A stretch of 64,000 bases of DNA. Origin: Curtobacterium sp. ER1/6. Lineage in GTDB: Bacteria > Actinomycetota > Actinomycetes > Actinomycetales > Microbacteriaceae. The position numbers and the translations under genes were made by a program. The stretch lies in assembly GCF_001742745.1 (NCBI RefSeq), contig NZ_MJAK01000012.1, forward strand, positions 1 to 64,000, given 5' to 3'. Shown one piece after another: positions 53,518 to 61,877 of this stretch (positions are counted from its first letter, which is position 1; every line of letters starts with the position of its first letter). Under the pieces are notes generated by a model. That model ran no database searches. It was not told where the DNA came from and worked only from the letters and a program-made list of their open reading frames with translations.

Positions 53518-53531
53518 TGCACGTTCGTGCA
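53518..53531. promoter_or_regulatory. SorC operator candidate 2
   Basis: TGCACGTTCGTGCA, 76 bases upstream of the glpD start. With 53433 it forms a pair with centres 85 bp apart, close to eight helical turns. Confidence 0.6.
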
Positions 53532-53607
53532 CGTGAGTTGCCCGACCTCTCACGGAGGCGCACGATCGAAGGCGTCCCATGGAACCGACCCAAGGAAGCG
53601 ACGCACC

Positions 53608-55350
53608 ATGTCGAAGAAGACGCAGCCCCGGAACACCGTGACCGCGCTCACCGAGCGCCCGACCGCACAGGTCCTCATCGTCGGTGGCGGCATCAACGGC
53701 ATCGCCACCTTCCGCGACCTCGCCCTGCAGGGCGTCGACGTCGTGCTCGTCGAGCGCGGCGACTACGCCGGCGGTGCGTCCGCCGCGTCGAGCCACATGA
53801 TCCACGGTGGCATCCGCTACCTCGAGAACGGCGAGTTCCGCCTGGTGCGCGAGAGCGTGCAGGAGCGCAACGGCCTCATCCGCATCGCCCCGCACTACGT
53901 CAAGCCGCTGCAGACCACGATGCCGATCTTCTCGACGTTCTCCGGCATCATGAACGCCCCGCTGCGCATGCTCACGCACAAGCAGCGCTCGACCAAGGAG
54001 CGCGGCGCCGCGCTCATCAAGATCGGCATGACGATCTACGACTCCTTCTCGCGCGACGGCGGCTCCGTGCCGAAGCACCGCTTCCTCACGAAGAAGGCGG
54101 CGCTGGCGGACATGCCGGCGCTCAACAAGGACCTGAAGTACACGGGCACCTACTACGACGCGTCGGTGCACGAGCCGGAGCGCCTGGCCCTCGACGTGCT
54201 CAAGGACGGCCTGGCCGCCGCGCAGGGCACCGGCAGCGCCGCGACCGCCCGTGCGACCAACTACGTCGAGGCCGTCGGCACCCGGGACGGCGGCGTCCTG
54301 CTCCGCGACCGCGAGACCGGCGAGGAGTTCGTGTTCTCCGCCGAGGTCGTCGTGAACGCGTCCGGCCCCTGGACCGACCTGACGAACCAGGCGTTCGGCG
54401 GCGAGACGAAGTACATGGGCGGCACGAAGGGCTCCCACATCGTCGTGCAGAACGACGAGCTGCTCGAGGCGACCAAGGGCCGCGAGCTGTTCTTCGAGAA
54501 CGACGACGGCCGCATCGTCCTCATCTACCCGCTCAAGGGCCGCGTGCTCATCGGGACGACGGACATCGACGCCGACCCGTCGCAGCCGGTGACCACCACC
54601 GAGGAGGAGATCGACTACTTCTTCGGGCTCGTGAAGCACGTCTTCCCGCAGATCGAGGTCACCCGCGACCACATCGTCTACAGCTACTCGGGCATCCGGC
54701 CGCTCCCCCGTCACGAGGACACCGCCCCCGGCTTCGTCTCCCGCGACTACCGGATCGTCGACACCCCGATCGCGGGCCTGCCCTCGACCACCGTGCTGTC
54801 GCTCGTCGGCGGCAAGTGGACGACGTTCCGTGCCCTCGCGGCGCACCTGTCGAGCGACGTCACGACGAAGCTCGGCGTGGCCCGGAAGGTCGACACGACC
54901 GGCATGCCGATCGGCGGCGGCAAGGACTTCCCGACCACGGACGCCCAGCGTGCCCTGTGGATCAAGTCGCACCGTGACGGCCTCGACGAGCAGCTCGTCG
55001 ACGGTCTGCTCGAGCGCTACGGCACCCGTGCCGCCGAGGTCGTGGACGTCCTGACCGACGGCCCGGTCGAGGCGCTCGAGTCGGACCCGTCGCTCACCCG
55101 CGCCGAGGTGGCCTACTTCGCCGAGCACGAGCAGGCGGTCCACCTGGTGGACGTGGTGCTGCGTCGCACGAACCTCGCGTTCGTCGGTGGCGTGACGATC
55201 GACCTGCTCGACGAGCTCGCCGACGTCATGGCCGGGTCGCTCGGCTGGACCACCGAGGAGCGCGCGGACGAGGTCCAGCGCACCCTCGACGTGCTGCGCG
55301 AGTCGCACGGCGTGGTCGTCCCGCTGCACACGGCGGCGCAGCCCGCGTAG
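53608..55350 (+). CDS. glpD: glycerol-3-phosphate dehydrogenase (FAD, aerobic type)
   Basis: A 580-residue GlpD. The FAD dyad is VLIVGGGINGIATFRDLALQGVDVVLVERGDYAGGAS, followed by SHMIHGGIRYLENGEFRLVRE; the GlpD C-terminal helical domain occupies about 410-540. It oxidises glycerol 3-phosphate to dihydroxyacetone phosphate, passing electrons to quinone at the membrane. Start ATG at 53608 with AAGGA upstream. No glpF or glpK is adjacent. A perfect hairpin follows. Confidence 0.96.
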   Translation: MSKKTQPRNTVTALTERPTAQVLIVGGGINGIATFRDLALQGVDVVLVERGDYAGGASAASSHMIHGGIRYLENGEFRLVRESVQERNGLIRIAPHYVKPLQTTMPIFSTFSGIMNAPLRMLTHKQRSTKERGAALIKIGMTIYDSFSRDGGSVPKHRFLTKKAALADMPALNKDLKYTGTYYDASVHEPERLALDVLKDGLAAAQGTGSAATARATNYVEAVGTRDGGVLLRDRETGEEFVFSAEVVVNASGPWTDLTNQAFGGETKYMGGTKGSHIVVQNDELLEATKGRELFFENDDGRIVLIYPLKGRVLIGTTDIDADPSQPVTTTEEEIDYFFGLVKHVFPQIEVTRDHIVYSYSGIRPLPRHEDTAPGFVSRDYRIVDTPIAGLPSTTVLSLVGGKWTTFRALAAHLSSDVTTKLGVARKVDTTGMPIGGGKDFPTTDAQRALWIKSHRDGLDEQLVDGLLERYGTRAAEVVDVLTDGPVEALESDPSLTRAEVAYFAEHEQAVHLVDVVLRRTNLAFVGGVTIDLLDELADVMAGSLGWTTEERADEVQRTLDVLRESHGVVVPLHTAAQPA

Positions 55351-55363
55351 TCCCCACACGACC

Positions 55364-55405
55364 GGACGGGAGGCGCGGTGCCGGCTGGCACCGCGCCTCC
55401 CGTCC
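55364..55405. terminator. 19-bp perfect hairpin, REP-like family copy C
   Basis: Arms GGACGGGAGGCGCGGTGCC (55364-55382) and its exact complement (55387-55405) with a 4-base loop GGCT, between convergent glpD and the phosphatase gene. Confidence 0.85.
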
Positions 55406-55419
55406 GTCACGTGGCCGGG

Positions 55420-56076
55420 TCAGAAGCGCTCGCCGGTCGGGTCCTGCGCCGTCCGGTCGATCAGCTCGTCGCCGCCGACCGGCTCGCCCTCCCAGTCGAC
55501 CAGGCGCCAGCCGTCCTCGAAGGAGCCCTCGACCTCGACGATCCCGGTGTTCTCCAGGTGGCGCTGCGTCCCGAACTCGTCCGGGGTGTTCTGCGCGACG
55601 GCGCTCGCCCACGTCCGGATCGCGGCACCGTGGCTGAACGCCGCGGCGACGCCGACCCCGGAGGCGACGACGTGCCGCACCGCCTCGTCGTACCGGGCGA
55701 AGAACTCCTCCCCGCTCTCGGCGCCGGGCATCCGGCTGGCACGGTCGCCGGCCGACCAACCGTGCACGGTCGAGATGTACAGCTGCACCGAGGTCCGGTC
55801 GTGCTTGCCCTGCAGGTCGCCCGCCTCGATCTCCCGGAGCCCGGGCAGCGCCTCCGGCTCGAGCCCGAGTGCGGCGGCGAGGGGTGCGGCGGTGACCTGC
55901 GTCCGGACCATCGAGGAGACGAAGAGCCGCTCGATCCCCCGGTCGGCCAGGGCTGCCGGCAGCGCGTCGGCCTGCCGCTGCCCGAGCTCGGTCAGCCCGG
56001 GGCCGGGCACCTCGGCGTCGAGGACGCCGTTCACGTTGGCGGGGGTCTGGCCGTGGCGGATGAGCAGCAGTCGCAT
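55420..56076 (-). CDS. histidine phosphatase family protein (phosphoglycerate mutase-like)
   Basis: A 218-residue histidine phosphatase. The phosphorylated histidine is in LLLIRHGQTPAN (RHG), the second arginine-histidine set is in FVSSMVRTQVTAAP, the acid residue is in LREIEAGDLQG, and the C-terminal histidine in AAFSHGAAIRTW. Substrate unknown. ATG six bases after TAGGGT. Flanked on both sides by copies of the hairpin family. Confidence 0.9.
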   Translation of the reverse strand: MRLLLIRHGQTPANVNGVLDAEVPGPGLTELGQRQADALPAALADRGIERLFVSSMVRTQVTAAPLAAALGLEPEALPGLREIEAGDLQGKHDRTSVQLYISTVHGWSAGDRASRMPGAESGEEFFARYDEAVRHVVASGVGVAAAFSHGAAIRTWASAVAQNTPDEFGTQRHLENTGIVEVEGSFEDGWRLVDWEGEPVGGDELIDRTAQDPTGERF

Positions 56077-56082
56077 GGGCCC

Positions 56083-56088
56083 ACCCTA
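56083..56088 (-). promoter_or_regulatory. -10 element of phosphatase gene, leaderless
   Basis: TAGGGT, six bases, ATG at 56076 on the minus strand. Confidence 0.5.
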
Positions 56089-56138
56089 CGGACGCCCGGT
56101 GACCTCGCCCCTGAGGGCGGTGGTCGTGACCCGGTGAC

Positions 56139-56180
56139 GGACGGGAGGCACGGTGCGAGACCGCAGCGTGCCTCCCGTCC
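56139..56180. terminator. hairpin, REP-like family copy D
   Basis: Arms GGACGGGAGGCACG (56139-56152) and CGTGCCTCCCGTCC (56167-56180), a perfect 14-bp stem 18 bases past the end of the SorC gene (minus strand). Confidence 0.8.
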
Positions 56181-56197
56181 GCCGCTCGGGGACGCCG

Positions 56198-57193
56198 TCA
56201 CCCCAGGGTGTCGAGCAGGGCGCGCGCCGTCGCCGCGTCGGTCACGAGCTCGTTCACCATGCCGGCGCGCACGGCACCGACGATGCTCGTCACCTTGGCC
56301 GCGCCGACCGCGACGCCCACGGCGTGCGGCACCCCGGCCAGGACCTCCCGCGATGTCCGGACCATCCGCTCGCTGCCGGGGAACTCGACCGGTGACCCGT
56401 CGGGCGCGAAGAAGTTGAGGCACACGTCACCGGCGGCCTCGTGGAGCACGGCGTCGTCCACGGGCAGCCCGGTGGCGAACGCCTCGCGGGTGAGGACGGG
56501 GGCACCGATGCCCAGGAACGCACCCTTCGCGCGGCCCCACAGCCCGACGACGTGCTGGAACGCCGGGTCCTCGTCGAGGGTCGCCCGCATCGCCGCGGAC
56601 GGCAGCGCCTGGGCGAACAGGAACGCCGGGATGGCCCCGGACCGCTGCGCTGCCGCCCGCGTGATCTCGTTCGTCTGGAACCAGGGCGTCGGGTCCGCCT
56701 GGCCCCCGACGGTCGGCACGAGCTGCACGCCCGTGAGCGGCGGCATGCCCGCGTGCGCGACGTCGGAGACCGTCCGGCCGGAGGACATCAGGACCGCGTC
56801 CCCGGGCACGAGCCCCATCCCCTCGACCGCGGTCGCGATCGGTCCGGCCAGGTCCGCGCCGAGGGTCGCCTGGTGGGTGACCGCCGCCAGGTGCACGGCG
56901 CGGAGCCCGAGCACGACCTGCAGGCGCTCGGCGAGGGCCACCGTCTCGTCCTGGAAGGGGTCGACGACCTCGATGCGGACGAGCCCGGCGCGCCGCGCCT
57001 CGGACACGAGTCGACTGACGGTCGGCCGGGACACCCCGAGCCGCTCGGCGATCTCGCCCTGGGTGGCGTCCTCGAGGTAGTACATCCGCGCCGCCTGGTA
57101 GACGGTGTCGAGCGGGAAGCGGCCCCTGGCCCCCTCCGTCACGGTCGTGCTCTCGGAGGACATGCGGCGGGACCCTTCACCTCGGTCGGACAC
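56198..57193 (-). CDS. SorC/DeoR-type regulator of polyol cluster
   Basis: A 331-residue SorC-family regulator: HTH DATQGEIAERLGVSRPTVSRLVSEARRAGLVRIEV, then an effector domain with GDAVLMSSGRTVSDVAH, FLGIGAPVLTREAF and a C-terminal GMVNELVTDAATARALLD. The GTG at 57193 is five bases after TACGAT; an ATG at 57163 is the alternative. It follows the SDR gene by 22 bases and likely regulates the divergent tetritol-type operon. Confidence 0.9.
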   Translation of the reverse strand: MSDRGEGSRRMSSESTTVTEGARGRFPLDTVYQAARMYYLEDATQGEIAERLGVSRPTVSRLVSEARRAGLVRIEVVDPFQDETVALAERLQVVLGLRAVHLAAVTHQATLGADLAGPIATAVEGMGLVPGDAVLMSSGRTVSDVAHAGMPPLTGVQLVPTVGGQADPTPWFQTNEITRAAAQRSGAIPAFLFAQALPSAAMRATLDEDPAFQHVVGLWGRAKGAFLGIGAPVLTREAFATGLPVDDAVLHEAAGDVCLNFFAPDGSPVEFPGSERMVRTSREVLAGVPHAVGVAVGAAKVTSIVGAVRAGMVNELVTDAATARALLDTLG

Positions 57194-57198
57194 CGCCG

Positions 57199-57204
57199 AT
57201 CGTA
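57199..57204 (-). promoter_or_regulatory. -10 element before second SorC gene
   Basis: TACGAT, five bases, GTG at 57193 (minus strand), within the 22-base gap after the SDR gene. Confidence 0.35.
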
Positions 57205-57215
57205 GTCGGCAGCGC

Positions 57216-58025
57216 TCAGCGGATCGTGTACCCGCCGTCCACCCGGAGGTCGGCGCCGTTCACCATCGCGGCGGCGTCGCTCGCCAGGAACAGGACCGCC
57301 GCCGCGACCTCGGCCGGGGTCGCGAAGCGTCCGGTCGGGATCTCGTCCTGGTGCCGCACCCCGGCCTCGTTCGCCCACGCCGCGCGCCCCAGGTCGGTGA
57401 GCACGACGGTCGGCGACACCGTGTTGACGGTCACCCCGCGACCGCCCCACTCGAGCGCCAGCACGCGGGTGAGCCCGAGCACGCCGGCCTTCGACGCGCA
57501 GTACGCCGCGTGCCGGTCGAGCCCGACGTGGGCGGCCTGCGAGGCGATGTTCACGATGCGGCCCCGACCCGCCGCCAGCATGTGCCGACCGACGGCCTGC
57601 GCGAGCCGGAAGGTCCCGGTCAGGTTCACGTCGAGCGTCCGTGCCCAGGCGTCGGCCCCCAGGTCCTCGGCTGCGTCCAGCGCCACGATGCCGGCGCAGT
57701 TGACGAGCACGTCGACGGCGCCGGTCTCGTCGACCACCGCGGCGACCGTCCGGGCGACCGAGCCGTCGTCGGTGACATCGCACGCGAGGCCGAGGTGCGG
57801 CGCCGCGTCCCCGGTCGGCGGGAGGTCGGCGGCCGCGGACGAGGCGGCGTCGGCGCGGACGTCGACGATCGCGACCCGGGCACCGCGTGCGGCGGCGGCC
57901 CGGGCGATCGCGTTGCCGATGCCGGACGCCCCGCCCGTCACCAGGACGGTGCGACCGGTGAGGTCGTTCGTGAGGTCGACGTCCGCGGGACCCGGACGGA
58001 GCGCTGGGGTGTGGTCTGCAGTCAT
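57216..58025 (-). CDS. SDR polyol dehydrogenase, threitol/erythrulose-type candidate
   Basis: A 269-residue classical SDR: VLVTGGASGIGNAIARAAA, LVNCAGIVAL, catalytic VNIASQAAH serine and YCASKAG (YxxxK), then the usual NTVSPTVVLTDLG. The setting with a DhaK-DhaL kinase and an RpiB isomerase suggests oxidation of a four-carbon polyol such as threitol to erythrulose. Start ATG at 58025, seven bases after TACCGT; an ATG at 58052 would add nine residues. Confidence 0.85.
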   Translation of the reverse strand: MTADHTPALRPGPADVDLTNDLTGRTVLVTGGASGIGNAIARAAAARGARVAIVDVRADAASSAAADLPPTGDAAPHLGLACDVTDDGSVARTVAAVVDETGAVDVLVNCAGIVALDAAEDLGADAWARTLDVNLTGTFRLAQAVGRHMLAAGRGRIVNIASQAAHVGLDRHAAYCASKAGVLGLTRVLALEWGGRGVTVNTVSPTVVLTDLGRAAWANEAGVRHQDEIPTGRFATPAEVAAAVLFLASDAAAMVNGADLRVDGGYTIR

Positions 58026-58032
58026 GACGGGA

Positions 58033-58038
58033 ACGGTA
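58033..58038 (-). promoter_or_regulatory. -10 element of SDR gene, leaderless
   Basis: TACCGT, seven bases, ATG at 58025 on the minus strand. Confidence 0.5.
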
Positions 58039-58040
58039 GC

Positions 58041-58081
58041 AGTACGTGACATTGTGCATTGATGTACTCCCGTTGTACTGT
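58041..58081 (+). promoter_or_regulatory. promoter and repeated AGTAC/GTACT motifs before MFS-kinase-isomerase operon
   Basis: TTGTGC (58052-58057), 18-base spacer and TACTGT (58076-58081) form a plausible plus-strand promoter. AGTAC at 58041 and GTACT at 58064 and 58075 overlap it and the divergent SDR promoter, so one SorC dimer could block both directions. Confidence 0.5.
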
Positions 58082-58135
58082 CGGTCCGTCCTCGTCGTCC
58101 CGAGGACGTCCAGCTGACCGACGGAGGACCAGCCC

Positions 58136-59494
58136 GTGTCGACGACGACCCGCACCAGACCGACCACGACCACCACCGCCGGGGCGACCGCGACCGGACG
58201 CACGCCCACCGCCCGAGCGACCGAGGGTCGACTGGACCAGATGGGCATCCCCCGCCCGCTCGCCCTCGGCTTCGTCGCCGTCCTGCTCTTCATGACGGGG
58301 GTCGGGGTCGAGTCGAACTTCGTCGTGCCGCACGTGGTCGCGGCCCTCGGCAGCCCCGAGACCACCGTCGCGGCGATCGTCACCTGCTCCAGCCTCGCTG
58401 CCCTCGTCGGGTCGTACCTCTCGGGCGCCCTGTCCGACCTGGTCGGGCCGCGGCGGGTGATGGTCGTCGGCTTCGTCGCCTGGGTCGTGCCCGAGGTGCT
58501 GTTCCTCGTGGCGCTCGGTACCGGCAGCGTGCCGTTCGCCGCGGTCGCGTACACGGTCCGCGGCCTCGGCTACCCACTGTTCGCCTTCGCGTTCCTGGTC
58601 TGGGTCGGCATCACCACGCCGCCGCAGCGGAACGGCGCGGCGGTCGGCTGGTTCTACGTCGCCTTCACCGGCGGCCTGCCGACGCTCGGCTCGCTCTTCG
58701 CGATCGGCGCCATCCCGGCCCTCGGCGGCGGCACGGTCGGCGAGACCGGGGCGATGGCGGCCTCCGTCGTCCTGGTCACCGCCGGGTTCCTCGTCGTGCT
58801 GTTCGGCGTCCGCCTGCCGAACGGCTCCGCGCGCCTCGCCCCCGCGGACGAGAGCACCTGGCGCGTGCTGACGAGCGGCATCCGACTCCTCGCGACACGA
58901 CCGCGGATCCTGATGGGGTTCGCCGTCCGGCTGATCGACACCGCACCCGAGTTCGGCATGTTCGTCGTCCTGCCCGCCGTGATCGCCGACGAGCGCGGGT
59001 GGGGGCAGCAGCGGTGGCTGCTCATGACCGTCTGCGTCTACGCCACGAACATCCTCGTGAACGCGCTGTTCGGCTGGGTCGGCGACCGGATCGGCTGGCA
59101 GCGCACCGTCCGGTGGTTCGGCGTCGTCGGCTCCGCCGCGGGCCTGCTCGCCTGGTGGTACGTCCCGCAGCTCGTGCCGGCCGGGTCGGACTGGGGCTAC
59201 GTGCTCTCGGTCGTGGCGGGGTGCGTCTTCGGCTGCATGCTCGCCGGCTTCGTGCCGATGGGCGCGATCATGCCGGCGCTCGCCCCCGGGCACGAGGGCG
59301 CGGCCATGGCGGTGTACACGACGGCCGCGGGTGGCGCGGCGTTCGTCGGCACCGCGGTCGTGGCGGTCGTGCTCGCCCTGGGCGGCGGTGGCGAGGCGGT
59401 GACGTGGACGTTCGTCGGTCTCTACGCCTGCGCCTTCGCGATGGTCCACTTCCTCGTCGTGCCGCAGGACGGAGGGCACCGCGCCGCCCACTGA
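58136..59494 (+). CDS. MFS transporter, polyol uptake candidate
   Basis: A 452-residue 12-helix MFS protein with a Thr-rich cytoplasmic N-terminus (1-35). The signature loop is GALSDLVGPRRVMVVG; the second half has FGWVGDRIGWQRTVRW. Its organisation resembles ribitol/arabinitol-type MFS permeases. GGAGGA lies seven bases before the GTG. It leads the operon with the kinase and isomerase, so it likely imports the polyol or ketose they use. Confidence 0.87.
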   Translation: MSTTTRTRPTTTTTAGATATGRTPTARATEGRLDQMGIPRPLALGFVAVLLFMTGVGVESNFVVPHVVAALGSPETTVAAIVTCSSLAALVGSYLSGALSDLVGPRRVMVVGFVAWVVPEVLFLVALGTGSVPFAAVAYTVRGLGYPLFAFAFLVWVGITTPPQRNGAAVGWFYVAFTGGLPTLGSLFAIGAIPALGGGTVGETGAMAASVVLVTAGFLVVLFGVRLPNGSARLAPADESTWRVLTSGIRLLATRPRILMGFAVRLIDTAPEFGMFVVLPAVIADERGWGQQRWLLMTVCVYATNILVNALFGWVGDRIGWQRTVRWFGVVGSAAGLLAWWYVPQLVPAGSDWGYVLSVVAGCVFGCMLAGFVPMGAIMPALAPGHEGAAMAVYTTAAGGAAFVGTAVVAVVLALGGGGEAVTWTFVGLYACAFAMVHFLVVPQDGGHRAAH

Positions 59495-59573
59495 CCGCCG
59501 ACCACCACCGCGCCACCGCGCCACCGACCCCGACCCCGACCACCCAGCCCCGACAACGGAGGACCCCAGCACC

Positions 59574-61316
59574 ATGACCACCATCCACGACGCTCCCGAG
59601 GAGTTCGCCGAGGACCAGCTCGCCGGCTGGATCGCGCTGTACGCCGACCGCGTCCGCCCCGTCCACGGCGGCGTCGTCGCCCTGCCCACCGCCGGCGCCG
59701 AGCCGCAGGTGGCCGTCGTCGTCGGCGGCGGCTCCGGCCACTACCCGGCCTTCTGCGGGCTCGTCGGCCCTGGCCTGGCGACCGGCGCCGTCGTCGGCAA
59801 CGTCTTCACCTCGCCGTCCGCCGCACAGGTCTGGTCGGTCGCCCGGGCAGCCGACCAGGGACGCGGCGTCGTCCTGGCCTTCGGCAACTACGCCGGCGAC
59901 CGGATGAACTTCGGGCTCGCGGCCGAGCGGCTCCGCGCCGAGGGCATCGACACCCGGATCGTCACCGTGACCGACGACGTCGCCTCGGCCGCGGACCCCG
60001 CCGACCGACGCGGGATCGCGGGGACCCTCGCCGTGTTCAAGGCCATGGGCGCCGCGGCCGCCGCAGGGGCACCGATCGACGAGGTCGAGCGGACCGGCCG
60101 ACGCTGCAACGCCGCGACCCGGACGATCGGCGTCGCGGCCTCCGGCTGCACCCTGCCCGGCGCGGAGCGGCCGCTGTTCCGCGTGCCGGACGGGCACCTC
60201 GGGCTCGGTCTCGGGATCCACGGCGAGCCGGGCATCCGCGACGTCCCACTGCTCTCCGCGACCGCGCTCGCGGCCCTGCTCGTCGACCGGCTCCTCGACG
60301 AGCGTCCGGACGGCGTCGGCACGCGGGTCGCGCCGGTGCTCAACGGCCTCGGCGACACGACGCAGGAGGAGCTCTTCCTCCTGTGGGGCCGGGTGCTCCC
60401 CCTGCTCGTTGCCGCCGGCCTCGAGGTCGTCGAGCCCGAGGTCGGCAACGTCGTCACGAGCCTGGACATGGGCGGGTGCTCCCTGACCCTGCAGTGGCTC
60501 GACGACGACCTCGAGCGCCGGTGGCGGGCGGACGCCTACGCACCGGGCTACCGCAAGGTGGCGGCGCCGGTCGCCGCGCTCGTGCCGGCCACGGCGGTGG
60601 CCGAGGCCGCCGCGGAGGCGACCGTCGCGCCGGCGGCGAGCGCCGCCTCCCGGACGGCCGCCGGAGCCGCACGCGCCGCGGTGGTGGCGATGGACGAGCT
60701 CCTGCGCGACGCCGAGGAGACGCTCGGTCGCATCGACGCGGTCGCCGGCGACGGCGACCACGGCCGCGGCATGGTGAAGGGGGTGGGTGCGGCCCGACGG
60801 GCGGTCGAGCAGACCGGCCGGGAGGCAGGGGTCGCCTTCGTCCTCGGCCGCGCCGGTGAGGCGTGGGCCGCCTCCGCCGGCGGCACGTCCGGGGTGCTCT
60901 GGGGTGCCGCGCTCGAGGCGTTCGGTCGGTCGCTCGGCGACGACGCGGACCGCCTCACGGCGGCCGACGTCGTCGACGCGGCGCAGGCGTTCGCCGACGC
61001 GATCGTGCACCTCGGCGGTGCGCAGCGCGGCGACAAGACCCTGCTCGACGCGCTCCTGCCGTTCGTGGACGCGCTGCGTGCCGCCGTGGGGTCGGGCACG
61101 CGGCTGGACGAGGCGTGGCGGACGGCCGCCGCGGTCGCCGTCGAGCAGGCGGCCGCCACCGCCGGACTCATGCCGCGTGTGGGCCGGGCACGGCCCCTCG
61201 CCGAGAAGAGCGTCGGCACCCCGGACGCGGGTGCGACGTCGATGGGGATGGTGCTCACGTGCGTCGGCGAGGTGCTCGCCGCGCGCGTGGACGACCGGGA
61301 AGGGGTGACGGCATGA
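59574..61316 (+). CDS. DhaK-DhaL fusion kinase, dihydroxyacetone/erythrulose kinase
   Basis: A 580-residue ATP-dependent ketose kinase. The DhaK domain (1-330) has [31 protein letters not shown] and the histidine that binds the carbonyl covalently in [11 protein letters not shown]. An Ala-rich linker (about 335-370) leads to the DhaL ATP domain with [16 protein letters not shown] and GGTSGVLWG. Single-chain DhaK-L enzymes paired with RpiB homologues phosphorylate erythrulose in tetritol pathways. Overlaps the isomerase start. Dihydroxyacetone is the alternative substrate. Confidence 0.9.
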   Translation: MTTIHDAPEEFAEDQLAGWIALYADRVRPVHGGVVALPTAGAEPQVAVVVGGGSGHYPAFCGLVGPGLATGAVVGNVFTSPSAAQVWSVARAADQGRGVVLAFGNYAGDRMNFGLAAERLRAEGIDTRIVTVTDDVASAADPADRRGIAGTLAVFKAMGAAAAAGAPIDEVERTGRRCNAATRTIGVAASGCTLPGAERPLFRVPDGHLGLGLGIHGEPGIRDVPLLSATALAALLVDRLLDERPDGVGTRVAPVLNGLGDTTQEELFLLWGRVLPLLVAAGLEVVEPEVGNVVTSLDMGGCSLTLQWLDDDLERRWRADAYAPGYRKVAAPVAALVPATAVAEAAAEATVAPAASAASRTAAGAARAAVVAMDELLRDAEETLGRIDAVAGDGDHGRGMVKGVGAARRAVEQTGREAGVAFVLGRAGEAWAASAGGTSGVLWGAALEAFGRSLGDDADRLTAADVVDAAQAFADAIVHLGGAQRGDKTLLDALLPFVDALRAAVGSGTRLDEAWRTAAAVAVEQAAATAGLMPRVGRARPLAEKSVGTPDAGATSMGMVLTCVGEVLAARVDDREGVTA

Positions 61317-61786
61317 CGTTCCGTCTGGTGATCGGGTCGGACGACGCGGGGTTCGACCACAAGGAGGTCCTCCGACGCGACCTCGAGGCCGACGACCGCG
61401 TGGCGAGCGTGGTCGACGTGGGCGTGGACGCCGACGGGCACACGGCGTACCCGCACGTCGCCGTCGAGGCGGCGCGCATGGTGGCCGACGGCCGAGCCGA
61501 CCGGGCGCTCCTGGTCTGCGGGACGGGTCTGGGCGTGGCCATCGCCGCGAACAAGGTGCCCGGCATCCGTGCGGTGACGGCGCACGACCCGTTCTCGGTC
61601 GAGCGGTCCGTGCTGTCGAACGACGCGCAGGTGCTCTGCCTCGGCCAGCGCGTGGTCGGCGTCGAGCTGGCGCGGCGACTCGTGCGCGAGTGGCTCGGGT
61701 ACACGTTCGACCCCGCCTCGCCGAGCGCCGAGAAGGTCCGGGCGATCTGCGCCTACGAGGGAGGGGTGTCCGAGGAGCTGCGCTGA
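61313..61786 (+). CDS. RpiB/LacAB family isomerase, erythrulose-4-phosphate isomerase candidate
   Basis: A 157-residue RpiB-fold isomerase. The catalytic cysteine is in [14 protein letters not shown] and the ring-opening histidine in [28 protein letters not shown] is conserved. The first loop reads GSDDAGF, where ribose 5-phosphate isomerases have GSDHAG, a hint of another substrate. Cotranslated with the DhaK-L kinase, it would turn erythrulose 4-phosphate into erythrose 4-phosphate for the pentose phosphate pathway. Confidence 0.87.
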   Translation: MTFRLVIGSDDAGFDHKEVLRRDLEADDRVASVVDVGVDADGHTAYPHVAVEAARMVADGRADRALLVCGTGLGVAIAANKVPGIRAVTAHDPFSVERSVLSNDAQVLCLGQRVVGVELARRLVREWLGYTFDPASPSAEKVRAICAYEGGVSEELR

Positions 61787-61787
61787 C

Positions 61788-61817
61788 GGTCGATCCCCAG
61801 CCGGTCGATCCCCAGCC
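61788..61817. repeat. perfect 15-bp tandem repeat after isomerase gene
   Basis: GGTCGATCCCCAGCC repeated exactly (61788-61802, 61803-61817) just past the isomerase stop. Confidence 0.8.
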
Positions 61818-61836
61818 GGTTGTCGGCTGCCGGACG

Positions 61837-61842
61837 TACGGT
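61837..61842 (+). promoter_or_regulatory. -10 element of LolA-like gene
   Basis: TACGGT, 35 bases before the ATG at 61878; GGAGGGA gives the ribosome site. Confidence 0.4.
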
Positions 61843-61877
61843 TCCCTCGTCCCGAAGCTCCTCCCGGAGGGAACCCG

